The notes under the pieces: model-generated
Seen by the model: the letters and a program-made list of their open reading frames with translations, nothing else
Database searches by the model: none
Told to the model about the DNA's origin: nothing
In this document: positions 1-9,129 of the stretch, piece after piece
Position numbering within the stretch: position 1 is the first letter of the stretch
Layout of the letters: every line of letters begins with the position of its first letter
Made by a program: the position numbers and the translations under genes
Assembly: GCF_007679345.1 (NCBI RefSeq)
Contig: NZ_VEGH01000001.1
Coordinates: forward strand, 310,001 to 374,000
Reading direction: 5' to 3'
DNA length: 64,000 nt
Source of the DNA: Cellulosimicrobium cellulans
Lineage (GTDB): Bacteria; Actinomycetota; Actinomycetes; Actinomycetales; Cellulomonadaceae

Positions 1-290
1 ACCCCCTTGACCAGCGACAGCACGACCAGGGTCCAGACGACCGGCGCGATGGGGGCCGCCGGGTCCTCCGCGACGCGGGCGACGCCCCACGCGGAGACGC
101 CGAGCAGGGCGATGCCGAGCAGCTGGCCGAGCACCCGGCAGACCAGCGACGCGGCGAGCGGCGGCAGCACGGGGCGGCCGAACCGGACGAGGCGCCGGGA
201 GATCGCCGCGCGGCTCAGCGGGACGTCGGCGGGCGGGGCGCCGGCAGCCGGGGCGTCGGCGGCGGGCGTGGCGTGCGTGGCGGCGCTCAC
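1..290 (-). CDS. ABC transporter membrane subunit, exporter type (partial; runs off the left edge)
   Basis: Only the first 96 or so residues are inside the window. The GTG start at 290 overlaps the TGA of the upstream ABC half-transporter (GTGA), so the two are translationally coupled and probably form a heterodimer. The visible part has an Ala/Pro-rich cytosolic N-terminus and then two hydrophobic segments (around residues 45-65 and 80-96), as at the start of a type IV (exporter-fold) ABC membrane domain. No nucleotide-binding domain is visible because the gene is cut. By family analogy this could be the partner of a CydDC- or IrtAB-like transporter; position downstream of heme-uptake genes favours an iron or heme role, but that is inference. 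Confidence 0.75.
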   Translation of the reverse strand, partial: MSAATHATPAADAPAAGAPPADVPLSRAAISRRLVRFGRPVLPPLAASLVCRVLGQLLGIALLGVSAWGVARVAEDPAAPIAPVVWTLVVLSLVKG

Positions 291-2239
291 GGGCGGGCCT
301 CCTGCTCGGTGAGCGGGCCCGCGGCGACGCCGGACAGGTCCAGCGCGCGGGCGTAGTACGAGTCGATGCCGCCGAGCCGGTCCGGCGGACCCTGCTCGAC
401 GATGCGGCCCTCGGCGAGCACCAGCACCTCGTCGGCGCCGCGGACCGTGCTCAGCCGGTGCGCGACCACGACGACGGTGCGACCCTCGCCGGCCCGGTCG
501 AGCGCCTCCACCAGCGCGGCCTCGGAGGCCGCGTCGACCTGGCTGGTCGGCTCGTCGAGCAGCAGCACGGGCGCGTCCTTCAGCAGCGCGCGGGCGACCG
601 CCAGCCGCTGCGCCTGCCCACCGGACAGCGACAGCCCGCGCTCGCCGACCCGGGTGGCCAGCCGGTCGGGGAAGCCGCGGACGTCGTCGGCGAGGTTCGC
701 CTCGGCGAGCGCGTGCCACAGCCGGTCGTCGTCGGCGTCGGGCGCGGCCAGGCGCAGGTTGTCCGCCAGCGTGCCGGTGAACAGGTAGGTCGTCTGGGCG
801 ACCACGGCGGTCTGCGCGCGCACCCAGTCGACGGGGACGGCGGTGGCGTCGTGGCCGCCGACCCGGACGGCGCCGCTCGCCGGGCGCAGGTGCGCCTGGA
901 TCAGCGCGGCGACGGTGCTCTTGCCCGAGCCGGACGGGCCGATGAGCGCGACCCGCCCGCCCCGGGGCACGGTGAACGACACGTCGTCGAGCACCGGGCG
1001 GCCGCCCGGGTACGCGAACGAGACGCGGTCGAGGGCGACGGCCTCGGGCCGGGCCTCCGCGTCGGCAGGCGCGTCGCCCTCGGCCGTGCCGCGTGGATTC
1101 ACGTGGAACGTGCTGGTCACAGGGGTGCGCACGCCCGGGGCGTCGCCCGCGGTCGCGGGCTGCGCGAGCACCGCGTCGATCTCGCGGACCGCCGCGCGCC
1201 CGCCCATGCCGACGTAGAAGAACTGCCCCACGCGGTCGAGCGGCTCGAGCAGCACGGTCGACACCAGGACCACGGCGACCGCCTGGCCCGGCGTGATGGC
1301 CCCGTCCCGGAGCCGCGCCATCGCGAGGCCGGCCGCCGCGGCGACCATCGCCAGGGAGAACGAGGCGTCGATGACGAGCAGCACGACCTGGTTGCCCGCG
1401 AGCAGCCGCATGACCATCCGGCGCAGCTGCTCGGCGCTCCGGGCGAGCTCCGCGCCCTTGGCGCCGGCGCGGTTGAACGCGGTCGAGGTGGGCAGGCCCT
1501 GGATCGCGTCCAGGAACTGCGCGGCGAACCGCCGGGCGGTCATCCGGTACTGCACGGACACGCTGCGGAACAGCTTCTGGAACCCGTTGACCAGCAGCGG
1601 GATCGCCGGCAGCGCGAGCGCGAGCCAGCCGGCCACCACCCAGTCGACGGTCGCGCCGAGCGCGACCAGCGCGATCACGGGGACGGTCATCGAGGCGATG
1701 ATCGGGAACTTGAAGGTGACCTCGTAGGAGGCGGCCCGCTCGACGCCGTCCGTGGCGGTCGACACGAACCGGCCGGAGCGCTCCTGGGTCCGGAACGCGA
1801 CGCCGAGCCGGAACATCTGGTCCAGCAGCACGTCGCGGCGCTCGACCTCGCGGCGGCCCACCGCGCCCAGGCTCAGCCGCGGGCCCGCGAAGGCGGCGGC
1901 GGCCAGGGCGACGACGCCGACGACGATCGCGACCAGCGCGCCCCCGGGGACGCCGGCGCCGGTGCGGGCGCCGTCGAGGACCGCGCCGAGCGCCAGGTAG
2001 ACGGCGGTGGTGCCGGCCGCGACCACCCAGGTGAGCACGGCGGGCAGCAGGCTGGTGCGGCGGGACAGCGGGGGCGTCGGGACCTGCGGCGGGCCTAGGG
2101 GCGCGCCGCCGGGGCGGCCGGGGTGGCCGGGGTGGCTCCCGCCGGGGTGGCCGGGGTGGCCGGCGCCGGGGTGGGCGGCCGGCCGGCCTCCGGGTCGTGC
2201 GGTGGCACCGGCCGGGCGGCCGGGGTGCTGGGCGGTCAT
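287..2239 (-). CDS. ABC exporter-type half-transporter, fused permease/ATPase, with His-Pro-Gly-rich N-terminus
   Basis: 650 residues. An exporter-type membrane domain (about residues 70-370) is followed by a nucleotide-binding domain with Walker A GPSGSGKST near 430, signature LSGGQ near 535, Walker B VLLLDEPTSQVD near 555 and an H-loop AHRLSTV. I chose the ATG at 2239 over an upstream possibility at 2323 because the extra 28 residues look non-coding. The first 50 or so residues carry six His-Pro-Gly motifs, unusual for this family. It lies 129 bases downstream of the HtaA gene on the same strand and is coupled to the next ABC gene by a GTGA overlap. In IrtAB- and CydDC-like systems such pairs move siderophores, heme or thiols; the substrate here is not shown by the sequence. 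Confidence 0.9.
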   Translation of the reverse strand: MTAQHPGRPAGATARPGGRPAAHPGAGHPGHPGGSHPGHPGRPGGAPLGPPQVPTPPLSRRTSLLPAVLTWVVAAGTTAVYLALGAVLDGARTGAGVPGGALVAIVVGVVALAAAAFAGPRLSLGAVGRREVERRDVLLDQMFRLGVAFRTQERSGRFVSTATDGVERAASYEVTFKFPIIASMTVPVIALVALGATVDWVVAGWLALALPAIPLLVNGFQKLFRSVSVQYRMTARRFAAQFLDAIQGLPTSTAFNRAGAKGAELARSAEQLRRMVMRLLAGNQVVLLVIDASFSLAMVAAAAGLAMARLRDGAITPGQAVAVVLVSTVLLEPLDRVGQFFYVGMGGRAAVREIDAVLAQPATAGDAPGVRTPVTSTFHVNPRGTAEGDAPADAEARPEAVALDRVSFAYPGGRPVLDDVSFTVPRGGRVALIGPSGSGKSTVAALIQAHLRPASGAVRVGGHDATAVPVDWVRAQTAVVAQTTYLFTGTLADNLRLAAPDADDDRLWHALAEANLADDVRGFPDRLATRVGERGLSLSGGQAQRLAVARALLKDAPVLLLDEPTSQVDAASEAALVEALDRAGEGRTVVVVAHRLSTVRGADEVLVLAEGRIVEQGPPDRLGGIDSYYARALDLSGVAAGPLTEQEARP

Positions 2240-2368
2240 GCGGGTCCTCGGATCACGGAGCAGAAGGGGCGCGCCGGACACGGTGCCACGCGGTCGCCCT
2301 CCGCGCGACACCGTGCCGGGCACGGGGGTCCGGACCGGCGCGACCCGCGGGTCGCGCCGGTCCGTCGA

Positions 2369-5062
2369 TCAGGCCGCGGCCGCGGCGGTCCGCTGCCGGC
2401 GACGGTACGCCGCCGCGGTGAGCAGCGCCCCGAACAGCAGCAGCGCGACGGCGTAGCCGACCGCGTCCCCGGGCTCGGCGCCCGTGGTGGCCAGGCTGCC
2501 GGATGCGGCGTCGCACTCGACCTCCGCGCCGAGCGGCAGCGTGAACGACACCGGGTCGAGCGCCGCGCCCGCGGTGTAGAACCCCTGGAACACGGTCGCA
2601 CCGGCCTGGGTCAGCGTCGCCGGCACGCCGGACCACGCCACCTGCGCGGCGCCCGAGGAGGCCGAGCCGGCGGACAGGTCCAGGGTGGCGATCGCCACGC
2701 GGGACGAGCCGGACGGGCTCGCGACGGTCATCGTCAGCGTCGCCGACGAGGCGCTCGTGACGCGGACCGTCGGGTTCGAGAACGTCAGGTCCAGCTGACC
2801 GGCGTGCCCGGTGAACTGCACGCCGCCCGACCAGGACGTGGCGCCGACGGCGCCCGCGGTGTTGTAGCGCCCGGTCCCGCCGGACCAGGTCCACGGGCCG
2901 GAGCCCGCGACGCCGGACGCGCTGATCGAGCCGTTCGCGACCGGGCCGGTCACGTAGCCGCGGAACGAGTCCCGCACGCCCCAGGTGAGCGACGCCCCGG
3001 ACACGGCCCGGGCCACGCAGGTCGGCGCCGCCGCCTGCACGGTGATCGGGAACTCGAGCGTCTGACCCGCGCCGACCAGCACGAGCGTGTGCCTGCCCGC
3101 CGGCGTGGACGCCGGGATGGTGACCGTCGCCGCGACCGTCCCCGACGCGTCGGCGGTGAGCGTGGCCAGCAGGACCGGGTCGGAGTGCAGCTCGAGGCGG
3201 ATGCCGCCCTCACCCGCCCCGAACCCGTTCGCCGTGAGGGTGAGCTCGCCACCGGCGACGACCGCGCCCGCGGCGTTCAGCCCCTGGAGCTCGCGCACCG
3301 GCGCCGGCTCGGCGTCGCCGCCGCCGGGCAGGGTCGGCGTCGTCGGGACCGTCGGCGTGGTCGGGACCGTGGGGGTGCCGCAGCCGGTCGCAGCGCCGAG
3401 CGGCAGGGTGAACGACACGGGGTCCAGCGCGGCACCGGCCGGGTAGAACCCGGCGAACGCCGTGCTGCCCGCCGCGGTCAGCGTCGCGGGGACGCCGGAC
3501 CAGGCGACCTGCGCGGCGGTGGACGCCGCGGTGCCGCCCGACAGGTCGAGCGTGGCGACCTCGACGCGCGTCGCGGGCGCCGTGCCCGAGGACACCGCCA
3601 TCAGCAGGGAGGCCGTGGTGGCGCCGGTGACCCGCACCTCGGGGCTGGCGAACGTCAGGTCGAGCGCGCCGTCGTGGCCGGTGAACCGGACGCCGCCGGA
3701 CCACGCGGCGGTCGCCAGGCCGGCCGCGTCGACCTGCCCGGCGCCCGAGGACCACGTCCAGGGGCCGGAGCCGGACACGCCGGTGGTGCTGATCGAGCCG
3801 TTCGCGATCGGGCTCGTGATGTAGGAGCGGAACGACTCGCGCACGCCCCAGGAGAGGGTCGCGCCGTCGATCGCGACGCACGTCGGGGCGGGGGTGGTGC
3901 CGCCGTCACCGGGCGCGGGGGTCTCGCCGCCGCCGGGGGTACCGCCGCCCGGGGTCCCGCCGCCCGGGGTCCCGCCGCCGCCCGCGGCGAAGGTGATCGG
4001 GACGGCGCGCTCGTTGCCGGCCTGGGTCGTGCCGCCGGCGCCCGTGGTGAACACCGCGAGCGTGCCGCCCGCGAGGGCCTTCTCGTCCAGCGTCTCCTTG
4101 TCGACGGTGACCGTCCAGGTGAAGCCCGCGGTGCCGTCGGCGGCGAGGGTCCACTTCAGGTAGGGCGCCGTCTCGCTGACGCCCTGCACCCAGGCGGAGT
4201 AGGCGTTCGTGCGCGCCGCCGAGGCCGCGCCCTCCGACGGGCGCCACGTGCTCGCCAGCCAACCGACCTGCGCGTAGAAGCCGGCCGGCTTGCCCGCGTT
4301 CGGGCCGTAGAGCCCGAGCGCGCTGGTGTCGTAGCCGGACCCGGTGATCGTCAGGGTCGCGCCCGCGGGGTCGAGGCCCGTGGTCGGCGACACCGTGAGC
4401 GTCGGCTCCGCGGGGGTGCCCGGCTGCTCGGTGCCGGGTTCACCCGTCCCGGGCTCCCCGGTGCCGGGCTCACCCGTGCCGGGCTCCCCGGTCCCCGGCT
4501 CGCCCGTCCCGGGCCCGGTCCCCGGCTCCTCCGTCACGGGCTCGGCGAACGCGATCGGCACGGCGAGCTCGTTGCCCGCCTGCACGACGCCCTTGGCGCC
4601 GACCGTGAACACCGCGAGCTGACCGCCGTCGATCGCGACCGCGTCCAGGGCGGCCTTCGTGATCGTCTGCGTCCAGGTGAAGTCCGCCAGGCCGTCCTCG
4701 CCGATCGTCCACTGCACGTACTCGCCGCCGGTCGGGGTGTCCTCGACCGCGACGCGGTAGGCGTTCGTCCGCGCGGACGCGGCCGCGCCCTCCGACGGGC
4801 GCCAGGTGCTCGCGAGCCAGCCGATCTGCGCGTACATCCCGGCCGTCATCGGCCCCTGGGTGAACGCGGGGTCGAAGTCCTGGCCGGTGATCGTGATGGT
4901 CGCGCCCTCCGGGTCCAGGCCCGTCGTCGGCGACACGGTCAGCGTCGGCGTCGGCGCGGCGACCGCGGGGGTCGCGACGAGCGCGGATCCCGCCCCTACG
5001 ACCAGCGCGACCAGCGCGCCGGTGACCGCGCGCCAGGCGCGGGTCCTCGTTCCTCGGTGCAT
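2369..5062 (-). CDS. htaA: HtaA-type heme-binding surface protein with LATTG cell-wall anchor
   Basis: 897 residues. A signal peptide (1-36, cleavage after AVAA) is followed by two similar beta-rich modules (about 38-175 and 225-370) separated by a Glu-Pro-Gly-Thr-Gly repeat linker. Two HtaA domains follow (about 394-560 and 682-850; each with SWGVR/TWGVR near its start and GPWTW inside), with an Ig-like stretch between them. The C-terminus has LATTG at 857-861, a membrane segment and an Arg-rich tail, the layout of a class E sortase substrate. HtaA domains bind heme in corynebacterial heme uptake. A GAGGGAG ribosome site precedes the ATG, and a short GC hairpin (5077-5092) lies just upstream in the 74-base gap. 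It probably hands heme to the HmuTUV importer. Confidence 0.9.
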   Translation of the reverse strand: MHRGTRTRAWRAVTGALVALVVGAGSALVATPAVAAPTPTLTVSPTTGLDPEGATITITGQDFDPAFTQGPMTAGMYAQIGWLASTWRPSEGAAASARTNAYRVAVEDTPTGGEYVQWTIGEDGLADFTWTQTITKAALDAVAIDGGQLAVFTVGAKGVVQAGNELAVPIAFAEPVTEEPGTGPGTGEPGTGEPGTGEPGTGEPGTGEPGTEQPGTPAEPTLTVSPTTGLDPAGATLTITGSGYDTSALGLYGPNAGKPAGFYAQVGWLASTWRPSEGAASAARTNAYSAWVQGVSETAPYLKWTLAADGTAGFTWTVTVDKETLDEKALAGGTLAVFTTGAGGTTQAGNERAVPITFAAGGGGTPGGGTPGGGTPGGGETPAPGDGGTTPAPTCVAIDGATLSWGVRESFRSYITSPIANGSISTTGVSGSGPWTWSSGAGQVDAAGLATAAWSGGVRFTGHDGALDLTFASPEVRVTGATTASLLMAVSSGTAPATRVEVATLDLSGGTAASTAAQVAWSGVPATLTAAGSTAFAGFYPAGAALDPVSFTLPLGAATGCGTPTVPTTPTVPTTPTLPGGGDAEPAPVRELQGLNAAGAVVAGGELTLTANGFGAGEGGIRLELHSDPVLLATLTADASGTVAATVTIPASTPAGRHTLVLVGAGQTLEFPITVQAAAPTCVARAVSGASLTWGVRDSFRGYVTGPVANGSISASGVAGSGPWTWSGGTGRYNTAGAVGATSWSGGVQFTGHAGQLDLTFSNPTVRVTSASSATLTMTVASPSGSSRVAIATLDLSAGSASSGAAQVAWSGVPATLTQAGATVFQGFYTAGAALDPVSFTLPLGAEVECDAASGSLATTGAEPGDAVGYAVALLLFGALLTAAAYRRRQRTAAAAA
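4430..4530 (-). repeat. In-gene tandem repeat encoding an EPGTG linker
   Basis: About six to seven 15-base units (variants of GTGCCGGGCTCACCC on the plus strand) encode a Pro/Gly/Thr/Glu linker between the two N-terminal modules of the HtaA surface protein. Units differ at the third codon position, so the peptide is more conserved than the DNA. Copy number is likely to vary between strains. Confidence 0.8.
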
Positions 5063-5136
5063 CGTCTCCCTCTCCGGCCCGGGAACCCGGGCGATCGTGC
5101 GGGCCGCGCCCCCCGACGGGCCGCGGTCCTCCTCGG

Positions 5137-6006
5137 TCACTGCTGCTGGTCGTCCGGCGCCCCGCCGGGGGTCGCACCGGGCGCGCCCGGCTCGACCGCC
5201 CCGGCCTCCCGCCGGCGGCGGGCGCCATGGGCCGCGGCCACCCCCGCCACGGTCGCGCCCACCGCCGCCGCGGCGGCCGACCCGGCGACGACCCACGGCG
5301 CGGCGCCGGAGCCCTCCGCACCCGCGCCGTCGTCGACCGGGGCCGCGACGGCGGTCACCTCGGCGGTCGGCTCGGCGGTGGGCTCGGCAGGCTCGGCGGA
5401 CGGCTCCGCGCTCGGCGCGGCGGCGGCCGCGGCGTCCGGCGCGCCGAACGTCACCGGCGTGAAGGACTCGTTGTTCGCGTTCGCGACCCCGTGCGCGCCG
5501 ATCGTGATGACGCCGCAGGTCACCACCCGGCAGTCGACCTCCACCGTCCCGCCGTCGGCGTCCAGGGCCGTGATCGTCGCCCCGGGGATCGTGAGGTCCG
5601 TGGACCACGAGCCGTCCTCGGCGACCTCGCCCCCGTTGGCCTCGACGGCGGTGGTCGAGCCGGGGAACGCGACGAACCGCTGGTAGCCCGCGTTCTCCTG
5701 CCCCTGCACGTCGACGGCGTACCGGTACTGGACGCCGGACACGCCGCCGGCGGACGGCCGCCAGCCGTCGGACGCGGGGTCGACCCAGCCGAACAGCACG
5801 TAGACGCCGCCGAACCCGCCCGCGACCGACTGGAAGCCGGTGCCGGACACCTGCACGCGCGTCGGCGCGTCCGCCGCGGCGACGGCCTGCCCGCCCTCGC
5901 CGGCGACGACCACCTGGGGCGCGGCGGCGGCGGGTCCGGCGGCGGCGAGCGCGGCGGCGGCGGTCAGCGCGGCGGCCGCGAGGGCGCGGAGCGGCGTCGG
6001 GGTCAT
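5137..6006 (-). CDS. Exported membrane-anchored protein with one neocarzinostatin-like module (heme-locus companion)
   Basis: 289 residues. Signal peptide about 1-29, a single beta-rich module (about 30-195), an Ala/Pro/Glu-rich stalk, one transmembrane helix near 235-260 and an Arg-rich cytosolic tail; there is no sortase motif. The module resembles the two N-terminal modules of the neighbouring HtaA protein (shared WRPS and YRYAV/AYRVAV segments). It keeps a cysteine pair, VDCRVVTC, followed by GVITIGAHG; this recalls the neocarzinostatin fold (VDC...C followed by a beta strand). The ATG overlaps the hmuV stop (ATGA), so it is in the hmu operon. A heme or protein-partner binding role at the cell surface is inferred from context only. 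Confidence 0.8.
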   Translation of the reverse strand: MTPTPLRALAAAALTAAAALAAAGPAAAAPQVVVAGEGGQAVAAADAPTRVQVSGTGFQSVAGGFGGVYVLFGWVDPASDGWRPSAGGVSGVQYRYAVDVQGQENAGYQRFVAFPGSTTAVEANGGEVAEDGSWSTDLTIPGATITALDADGGTVEVDCRVVTCGVITIGAHGVANANNESFTPVTFGAPDAAAAAAPSAEPSAEPAEPTAEPTAEVTAVAAPVDDGAGAEGSGAAPWVVAGSAAAAAVGATVAGVAAAHGARRRREAGAVEPGAPGATPGGAPDDQQQ

Positions 6007-6827
6007 CGGGGGTCCTCCGGGGTGGTGCGGGCGGCGCCGTCGCCGGTGCCGGCGGTGCGGTCGGGCAGCACGAGCAGGTCGCCCGTGCGGGGGTGGACGA
6101 GGACCTCGACCGGGTGCCGGTAGACGGCGCCGAGCAGCTCGGGGCGCAGCACCGCGGCGGGCGCGCCGAGACCCCGCACCCGGCCACCGCCGAGCAGCAG
6201 CACCCGGTCGGCGTACGCGCCGGCGAGGCTGAGGTCGTGCAGGACGGCGACGACCGCGTGCCCCGCGCGGGCGAGCTCGCGCGCCTGGCCGAGCAGCATC
6301 TCCTGGTGCCGCAGGTCGAGCGCCGCGGTCGGCTCGTCGAGCAGCAGCACCGGCGTCGCCTGGGCCCGGGCGCGGGCGTAGGCGGTGCGCGCCTTCTCGC
6401 CGCCGGAGAGCGTCGGGAACCGGCGCTCGGCGAGGTGCAGCACGTCCGCGGCGGCGGCGGCCCCGGCCACCAGGCGGTCGTCGTCGTCCTCGGCGGCGGT
6501 GCCCCGCCAGGGCGCCCGGCCCATGCGGACGACCTCGGCGACCGTGAACGGGAAGCTCAGCCCGTGCTCCTGGAGCAGCACGGCGCGCCGGCGGGCCAGG
6601 TCGGCGGGCCTCAGGCGCTCGACCGGGGCGCCGTCGGACGTCACGGTGCCGCGGGTCGGGTGCAGGTCGCCCGCGAGCAGGCCCAGCAGCGTCGACTTCC
6701 CTGCGCCGTTCGGGCCGACCACCGCGAGCAGCTCGCCGGCCTCGACGCGCAGGTCCACGCCGTCGAGCAGCGTCACCCCGTCGACGTCGTACCCGGCCCC
6801 GGCCAGCTCGACCTCCGCCGCGCTCAC
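6003..6827 (-). CDS. hmuV: Heme ABC transporter ATP-binding protein HmuV
   Basis: 274 residues, the normal size for FecE/HmuV ATPases. Walker A GPNGAGKST lies near residue 35-43, the signature LSGGEKARTAYARA near 140, Walker B PVLLLDEPTAALD near 160 and the switch histidine in AVLHDLSLAG near 195. The GTG start at 6827 overlaps the hmuU TGA (GTGA) and the stop overlaps the next gene's ATG, so the gene is embedded in a coupled hmuT-U-V run. It energises heme import through HmuU. Confidence 0.93.
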   Translation of the reverse strand: MSAAEVELAGAGYDVDGVTLLDGVDLRVEAGELLAVVGPNGAGKSTLLGLLAGDLHPTRGTVTSDGAPVERLRPADLARRRAVLLQEHGLSFPFTVAEVVRMGRAPWRGTAAEDDDDRLVAGAAAAADVLHLAERRFPTLSGGEKARTAYARARAQATPVLLLDEPTAALDLRHQEMLLGQARELARAGHAVVAVLHDLSLAGAYADRVLLLGGGRVRGLGAPAAVLRPELLGAVYRHPVEVLVHPRTGDLLVLPDRTAGTGDGAARTTPEDPR

Positions 6828-7942
6828 GCCCAGCCCCCGGCCCGGCGGCGGGTGCGGCGGATGAGCCAGAAGAAGAACGGCCCGCCGACCAGGGCGGTCA
6901 GCATGCCGATCGGCAGGTCCGCATAGGCCACCGCGGTGCGGGCGACGAGGTCGGCGGCGAGCAGCAGCACCGCCCCGCCCAGCGCGCTCAGCGGCACCAG
7001 CGCCCGGTGCCCCGGGCCCACGAGCATCCGGACCAGGTGCGGCACCACGAGCCCGACGAACGCGATGATCCCGCAGAACGCCACGGCCGCGGCGGTGAGC
7101 AGGGCGACCGCGACGATGCTGACGACGCGCAGCCGCTCGACGTCGACGCCGACGTGCCGCGCGGCCCGCTCCCCGAGCGCCAGCAGGTCGAGGCGCCGCG
7201 CGACCAGCAGGGCCACGAGCAGCCCGACGGCGACGAACGGCGCGACCACGGCCACGTACTGCCAGCGGGTCCCGTTCAGCGAGCCCAGCTGCCAGAACAC
7301 GATCTGCTCGCGCGCCTGGGTGTCGGCGAGGAAGGTGAGGAGCGCGATCCCGGCACCGGCGACGGCGTTCACCGCGACGCCGGTCAGCACCAGCGTGACC
7401 ACCTCGGTGCGGCCGCCGGACCGGGCGAGCAGGTAGACCACCAGCGTCGTGACGAGGCCGCCGACGAACGCCAGCGCCGCCGAGGTGAACGCGCCGAGGA
7501 AGTTCAGGCCGAACACGATGCCGGTGCACGCCGCGAGCGCCGCGCCCGAGGACACCCCGACCACGCCCGGGTCGGCGAGCGGGTTGCCGAACACGCCCTG
7601 CATGACGGCGCCGGCGGTCGCGAGGGCGGCGCCCGCGAGCACGGCCATCACGACGCGCGGGAACCGGATGGTCCACAGCGCGGCGTCGCCGTTCGCGTGG
7701 CTCGGCAGCGGGCCGACGTCCAGGCCGAGCCGGTGCAGCACCGAGCCCAGGACCTCCGCGGGCGGGACGCGGAGCTGCCCAATGCCGGCGGCGATGACCG
7801 CGAGGGCGAGCAGGGCGACGACGAGGCCGATCCCGAGCGGCACGACGCGGCGGTGCCGGGTGCGGGCCGGGCCGGGCGCGGGGGTGCTCGGTGCGCCGGC
7901 CGGCGCGACCCGGTCCGCGCCGGGCTCGCGCAGCGCCGTCAC
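6824..7942 (-). CDS. hmuU: Heme ABC transporter permease HmuU (FecCD family)
   Basis: 372 residues with many hydrophobic segments, as in FecCD/BtuC-type permeases. Recognisable FecCD features are FPRVVMAVLAGAALATAGA and VFGNPLADPGVVGVSSGAAL in the N-terminal half and AFVGLVVPHLVRMLVGPGHR near residue 295-315, the last being the ATPase-coupling region. The GTG start at 7942 overlaps the hmuT stop and its own stop overlaps hmuV. It forms the membrane channel of the HmuTUV heme importer. Confidence 0.93.
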   Translation of the reverse strand: MTALREPGADRVAPAGAPSTPAPGPARTRHRRVVPLGIGLVVALLALAVIAAGIGQLRVPPAEVLGSVLHRLGLDVGPLPSHANGDAALWTIRFPRVVMAVLAGAALATAGAVMQGVFGNPLADPGVVGVSSGAALAACTGIVFGLNFLGAFTSAALAFVGGLVTTLVVYLLARSGGRTEVVTLVLTGVAVNAVAGAGIALLTFLADTQAREQIVFWQLGSLNGTRWQYVAVVAPFVAVGLLVALLVARRLDLLALGERAARHVGVDVERLRVVSIVAVALLTAAAVAFCGIIAFVGLVVPHLVRMLVGPGHRALVPLSALGGAVLLLAADLVARTAVAYADLPIGMLTALVGGPFFFWLIRRTRRRAGGWA

Positions 7943-9066
7943 GACGCGTCCGGCGCGTAGAAGGCCCGCGCGAGCGCGTCGAGCGTCTGCGCCGAGGTGG
8001 GCCCGAACGACAGCACCTGGGTGTCGGCCATGTCGACGATCCGCCGGTGCTCGCCCGCGGGCGTCTGCGCCACGGCGGGCAGCTGCTCCAGCAGCCCGTC
8101 GACCCCGCCGACCGACTCCAGCCCCTTGGTCATCACCAGCACCAGGTCCGGCTGGGCGGCGACCAGCCCCTCGTCGGTCACCGGCCGCATGCCCTGCCAG
8201 CCGATCTCGCCGGCGACGTCGACCGCGCCGAGCGCCTCGATCAGCGAGTCCGCGCCCGAGCCCTCGCCGAACAGGTAGGACACGCCGGCCTGGCCGCGCA
8301 GGTAGAGGAACACCACCCGCAGCCGGTCGGCCGGGTCGTCGGGCGCGAGCCGGCCGACCTGCGCGCGCACGTCGTCGATCGCGGCCTGCGTGCGCGCGGC
8401 GAGCGCGGCGCCCTCGTCCGGGAGCCCGACCGCCGCCGCGACCGACGCGATCAGGTCGCCGACCGTGCCGAGCTCACGGTGGGCGTCGACCACGACCACG
8501 GGGATGCCCGCGTCCCGCATCTGCAGCACGGTGTCCCACGGGCCGAGCGTGGTGTCGGTGATGATCAGCGTCGGCGCGAGCTCGAGGATCGCCTCGCCGG
8601 ACAGGTCGTGCCCGCTCGTCGTCACCACGGGCAGGTCGGCGATCTCGGGGAAGTCGGACGACGAGTCCCGGCCGACGACGCTCCCGCCCAGCCCGAGCTC
8701 GAACAGGATGCGGGACGTCGACCCGTAGAGGTCGAGCGCCAGCACCCGGCTCGTGTCGGTGACGGTGACCTCGGTGCCCTGCGCGTCCGTGAGCGTGACC
8801 GGCAGCGCGGGCTGCGGGTCGTCGGCCACGGGGTCCACCGGCGTCGCGGCGGCGACGGCGGTCTGCTCGCCCTCCCAGGCGCGGGGCTCGTCCAGCGGCG
8901 TCAGGTCGGCCAGCGCGGGCCGGTCGCCCGCGACCGCCGCCGTCCCGCCGGACGCCCCGGCCACCCCGGTGCACCCGGCGAGCGCTGCCACCACGACGGC
9001 CGCGACCAGGGCCGGGACCGACCGGAGGGCGGTGCGGCGGGGCGGGACGGGCGGGCGTGCGGGCAT
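7939..9066 (-). CDS. hmuT: Heme-binding lipoprotein HmuT
   Basis: 375 residues. A lipoprotein signal ends in LAGC (Cys about 32), followed by a low-complexity linker and a TroA/FecB-like fold (RVLALDLYGSTSRILFELGL, then APTLIITDTTLGPW and GIPVVVVDAHRELGTVGDLI). I chose the ATG at 9066 because AGGAG lies 10 bases upstream of it; a GTG at 9102 is possible but has no comparable site. It is the first gene of the hmuTUV run and lies behind an iron box. It should capture heme from the surface proteins and deliver it to HmuU. Confidence 0.93.
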   Translation of the reverse strand: MPARPPVPPRRTALRSVPALVAAVVVAALAGCTGVAGASGGTAAVAGDRPALADLTPLDEPRAWEGEQTAVAAATPVDPVADDPQPALPVTLTDAQGTEVTVTDTSRVLALDLYGSTSRILFELGLGGSVVGRDSSSDFPEIADLPVVTTSGHDLSGEAILELAPTLIITDTTLGPWDTVLQMRDAGIPVVVVDAHRELGTVGDLIASVAAAVGLPDEGAALAARTQAAIDDVRAQVGRLAPDDPADRLRVVFLYLRGQAGVSYLFGEGSGADSLIEALGAVDVAGEIGWQGMRPVTDEGLVAAQPDLVLVMTKGLESVGGVDGLLEQLPAVAQTPAGEHRRIVDMADTQVLSFGPTSAQTLDALARAFYAPDAS

Positions 9067-9129
9067 GACGAAGCGACTCCTGAGCGGGTGAGGCTCGCGC
9101 ACGAGGGCGCTCCGAGCGGGCGCCGTGGC

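Noticed and set aside
4430-4530. Evenly spaced short repeats that could suggest a CRISPR array
   Set aside because: The repeats are 15 bases without spacers and encode an in-frame EPGTG linker.
2123-5686. A 1187-codon plus-strand open frame opposite the HtaA gene
   Set aside because: It is Arg/Gly/Ala-rich without signal peptide or domain, while the minus strand holds HtaA domains and a sortase signal.
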